Origin: Gracilariopsis chorda | Taxonomy: Eukaryota > Rhodophyta > Florideophyceae > Gracilariales > Gracilariaceae | Direction of reading: 5' to 3' | Assembly (NCBI GenBank): GCA_003194525.1 | Contig: NBIV01000300.1 | Span: forward strand, 1-64,000 | DNA length: 64,000 nt | In this document: one piece after another, positions 62,340 through 64,000 of the stretch | Position numbering within the stretch: position 1 is the stretch's first letter | How the letters are laid out: the number at the start of each line of letters is the position of its first letter | Made by a program: the position numbers and the translations under genes | Notes under the pieces: generated by a model | The model's input: only the letters and a program-made list of their open reading frames with translations | What the model was told of the DNA's origin: nothing | Databases searched by the model: none

Positions 62340-63571
62340 TTGAAGACGCCCGAGGCGGAACAGCTTCGCTCCCCAGCTGTTAAAGTCCTTACAAGGATGA
62401 TGGCGGTACCAGACGTTGCCTTAGACCAATTATTGGTTCTACATCGACCATTGGTACGTTCCTCTAATCTCCGTATCCCGAATCGAGTTTTGGTGATGGC
62501 CAAGAGGAACCGCAAATTTTATGCCGACCTTGGCCTTTCCAACCAGTTCATGGTTCGATATTTATCTGTTCTTGACACCGGAGCTGCCCCCAATCTAATC
62601 CACACGGATTTCATACCACCAACATTTCGCAGTAACATCCCCTTCGGACCCTCGATGGATATCGCTGACTCGAACAATAACCCATTGGAAACTGTAGCAT
62701 TCGCAGTATTCGGTGGTCCGAAACATCTTTTTTGCAAAGTCGAAGCTCTGTTGATGGCTCGGTAGTCCGAGATATTTTGCGCATATTGGGTGCTTTCTTA
62801 GGTGGAACCGCGGTTGCAGACTGCTACACGTGTGTTCCCCACGGTGCATGACCTCCAATATGGAGTGGATATTAATTTGATATTTCAATCATTACAGTAG
62901 AGCAGACTAGCTGCAGCAAAGATCTATAACTATAGTGGCCTCGCGGCCACCTGCAAAGTAAAGAAAGGACAACGTTCGTGGGAACTCAGCACACCTAGCT
63001 TCGGGCCAGTGCCGTGGTTAGCCATAGTAGCGTGAGGTATTCCTCGTCGTTTCCGATTCCCTGCTCCCGCTTTTTGCTCGTTTTCGTGTCCGATACACTG
63101 CTTCGCTTCCCCTTTGGCCGGAAACCAAGCCCAGGCTACCCTGGTTGTTTCGTGGTGTGCCACAGCTCTGCCACTGCCTACTCGAAACCTTCGTGGTATA
63201 CCACGAAAGCGTCTGGGTATGTATCTCTTGTCGTGATATTAGGAACCTGCCTGCTACAACTCGACTTCGTTGTATGCGAGAAGCTCGCTGCACCTGTAAT
63301 AATCGGTTGTGACTTTTGTGATCGCTTCGTCGATACTATTCGCCCTCGTGCGAAAACAGTAGAGATGAGAAATGGATCGACAGTACCAATTGTACGGAAA
63401 CCGTTGAAACGTGCTACGTGCAAGCGCGTTCCAATAACTGCCGCACAGGAGGTTACTGATATGAATCCGGTTTCCACAAAGCTTCGTATTTGCAATTCTA
63501 TTGCGATACCGGCGGAGTCCCAAACTTGGGTATCAGTTGTTACCAAGCAATATGGTATGCACGTGATATAA
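62340..63571 (+). CDS. Protease region of element F, carrying an inserted solo LTR (fossil)
   Basis: The retropepsin motif LDTGAAPNLI lies near 62,575. Sequence matching the later half of A's protease region (KLAAPVIIGCDFCDRFVDTI, NGSTVPIVRKPLK) resumes after 63,230. A 512-base LTR-like insertion (62,693-63,204) lies between and is listed separately. Confidence 0.75.
62693..63204 (+). mobile_element. Solo-LTR-like insertion (about 512 bp) in element F
   Basis: It begins TGTAGCATTCG, the same 11 bases as the LTR of element C, and ends GGTATACCAC. GAAAC precedes and GAAAG follows, a 4-of-5 target duplication. Inside are CTACACGTGTG and AT-rich ATATTAATTTGATATTTC, as in other LTRs here. Comparison with element A shows this stretch is absent there. 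Confidence 0.75.
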
Positions 63572-64000
63572 CCGTTACCATTGCTTTGCGATGATCGTCA
63601 ACTTGCTTTAGCAAATGGGGTTGACTCGGTTTGAGCCCAACAAACCTTTCCAGGTCTTGGATGCTAACTTTAGAAAAATCACGAAGTGGTTAGTCAAAAA
63701 CCAAGTACTAAGTTCAGTTCTTCCGCATCCAGCAGCAATTGTTCGGAAGAGAATACCTGTTGCTCAGGTTCTTGATATGGAAGACCCCAAGGAGGGGAAG
63801 GGCTGTGCTGAAGCCAAAATTGCATCTGCGAAGACCGAGAAATCGGAGTCAGCACGACTGGAACCCAAAACGGGAATTGCATTACCGCCCGGTTCTGAAA
63901 AGAAAGACCCTGTCGAAGAGTTGGAAAACTTGGATTTAAGTCAGGTCTCTGAGACACATCGCGAAAGATTGCGAGAAATGCTACGTAAGTTTACATCCAT
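63572..64000 (+). other. Start of the pol region of element F (fossil), running off the window
   Basis: Short matches to the linker between protease and reverse transcriptase of element A are visible (KWLVKNQVLS-like, LPHP, and DLSQVSETHRERLREMLRKF near the end, compare DLDHINESHREKFRDMLRDF in A). Reverse transcriptase itself would lie beyond the window. Confidence 0.65.

Larger units (their letters stand above)
59294..64000 (+). mobile_element. Element F: Ty3/gypsy chromovirus-like LTR retrotransposon, cut by the right window edge
   Basis: On the plus strand: 5' LTR to 59,988, primer site, gag, protease region with an inserted solo LTR, and the start of pol, reaching the window end. Gag is highly similar to that of element A over the capsid core, and the primer site is identical over 21 bases. 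It is broken, with about three or four breaks in the part seen. The 3' half and 3' LTR are off the window, so no age can be given. The left LTR border, next to element E, is uncertain by tens of bases. Confidence 0.85.

Noticed and set aside
1-64000. CRISPR arrays, tRNA and rRNA genes, Polinton-type elements
   Set aside because: Looked for by eye on both strands. No regularly spaced short repeats, no T-arm plus acceptor pattern and no capsid, packaging or protein-primed polymerase motifs were seen.

Overview
The window looks like nuclear DNA of a red alga, most likely a florideophyte such as Chondrus. This is inferred from four things. The host genes are compact and mostly single-exon, with a canonical 57-base GT-AG intron in one gene. 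Two proteins carry plastid transit-like N termini (ferrochelatase and RsmH). The ferrochelatase is of proteobacterial type. Ty3/gypsy LTR elements are very dense, making up roughly half of the window. The species cannot be confirmed from sequence alone.

Layout: 1-12,855 is a nest of elements. Element A (minus strand, chromovirus-like Ty3/gypsy) sits in the gag region of element B (plus strand). B sits in the 3' internal region of element C (plus). C's 3' LTR abuts a dead Tc1/mariner transposase. After about 1.1 kb of repeats comes the main host block, 13,985-38,408: ferrochelatase, an M20 dipeptidase, a SAYSvFN membrane protein, an FSH-family serine hydrolase, a fusion of an inositol-phosphatase-like domain to a small-molecule kinase domain, a secreted FG-GAP/ASPIC protein, a secreted GH13 alpha-amylase with a CBM20 domain, a plastid-type RsmH and an 819-residue protein I do not recognise. 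A 4.3 kb gene-poor stretch (28.8-33.2 kb) holds a terminal-inverted-repeat element with striking palindromes.

Element D (39,447-47,120, plus) is an old Ty3/gypsy copy bounded by about 260-base LTRs. 47.1-49.9 kb is gene-poor and holds a hairpin and a 26-base minisatellite. Element E (49,873-59,282, minus) is a heavily decayed Ty3/gypsy copy whose right LTR is split by two later insertions, one a clean solo LTR with a 5-base target duplication. Element F (59,294 to the window end, plus) is a close relative of A, with a solo-LTR-like insertion in its protease region.

The host genes do not form an operon or an obvious pathway. The mobile elements share three features worth following up: a primer site starting TGGTCTCCC (A, E, F), a CACGTG box ahead of an AT-rich core in several LTRs, and an antisense reading frame just inside the 3' LTR of four elements (B, C, D, E). 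All LTR elements are treated here as fossils.
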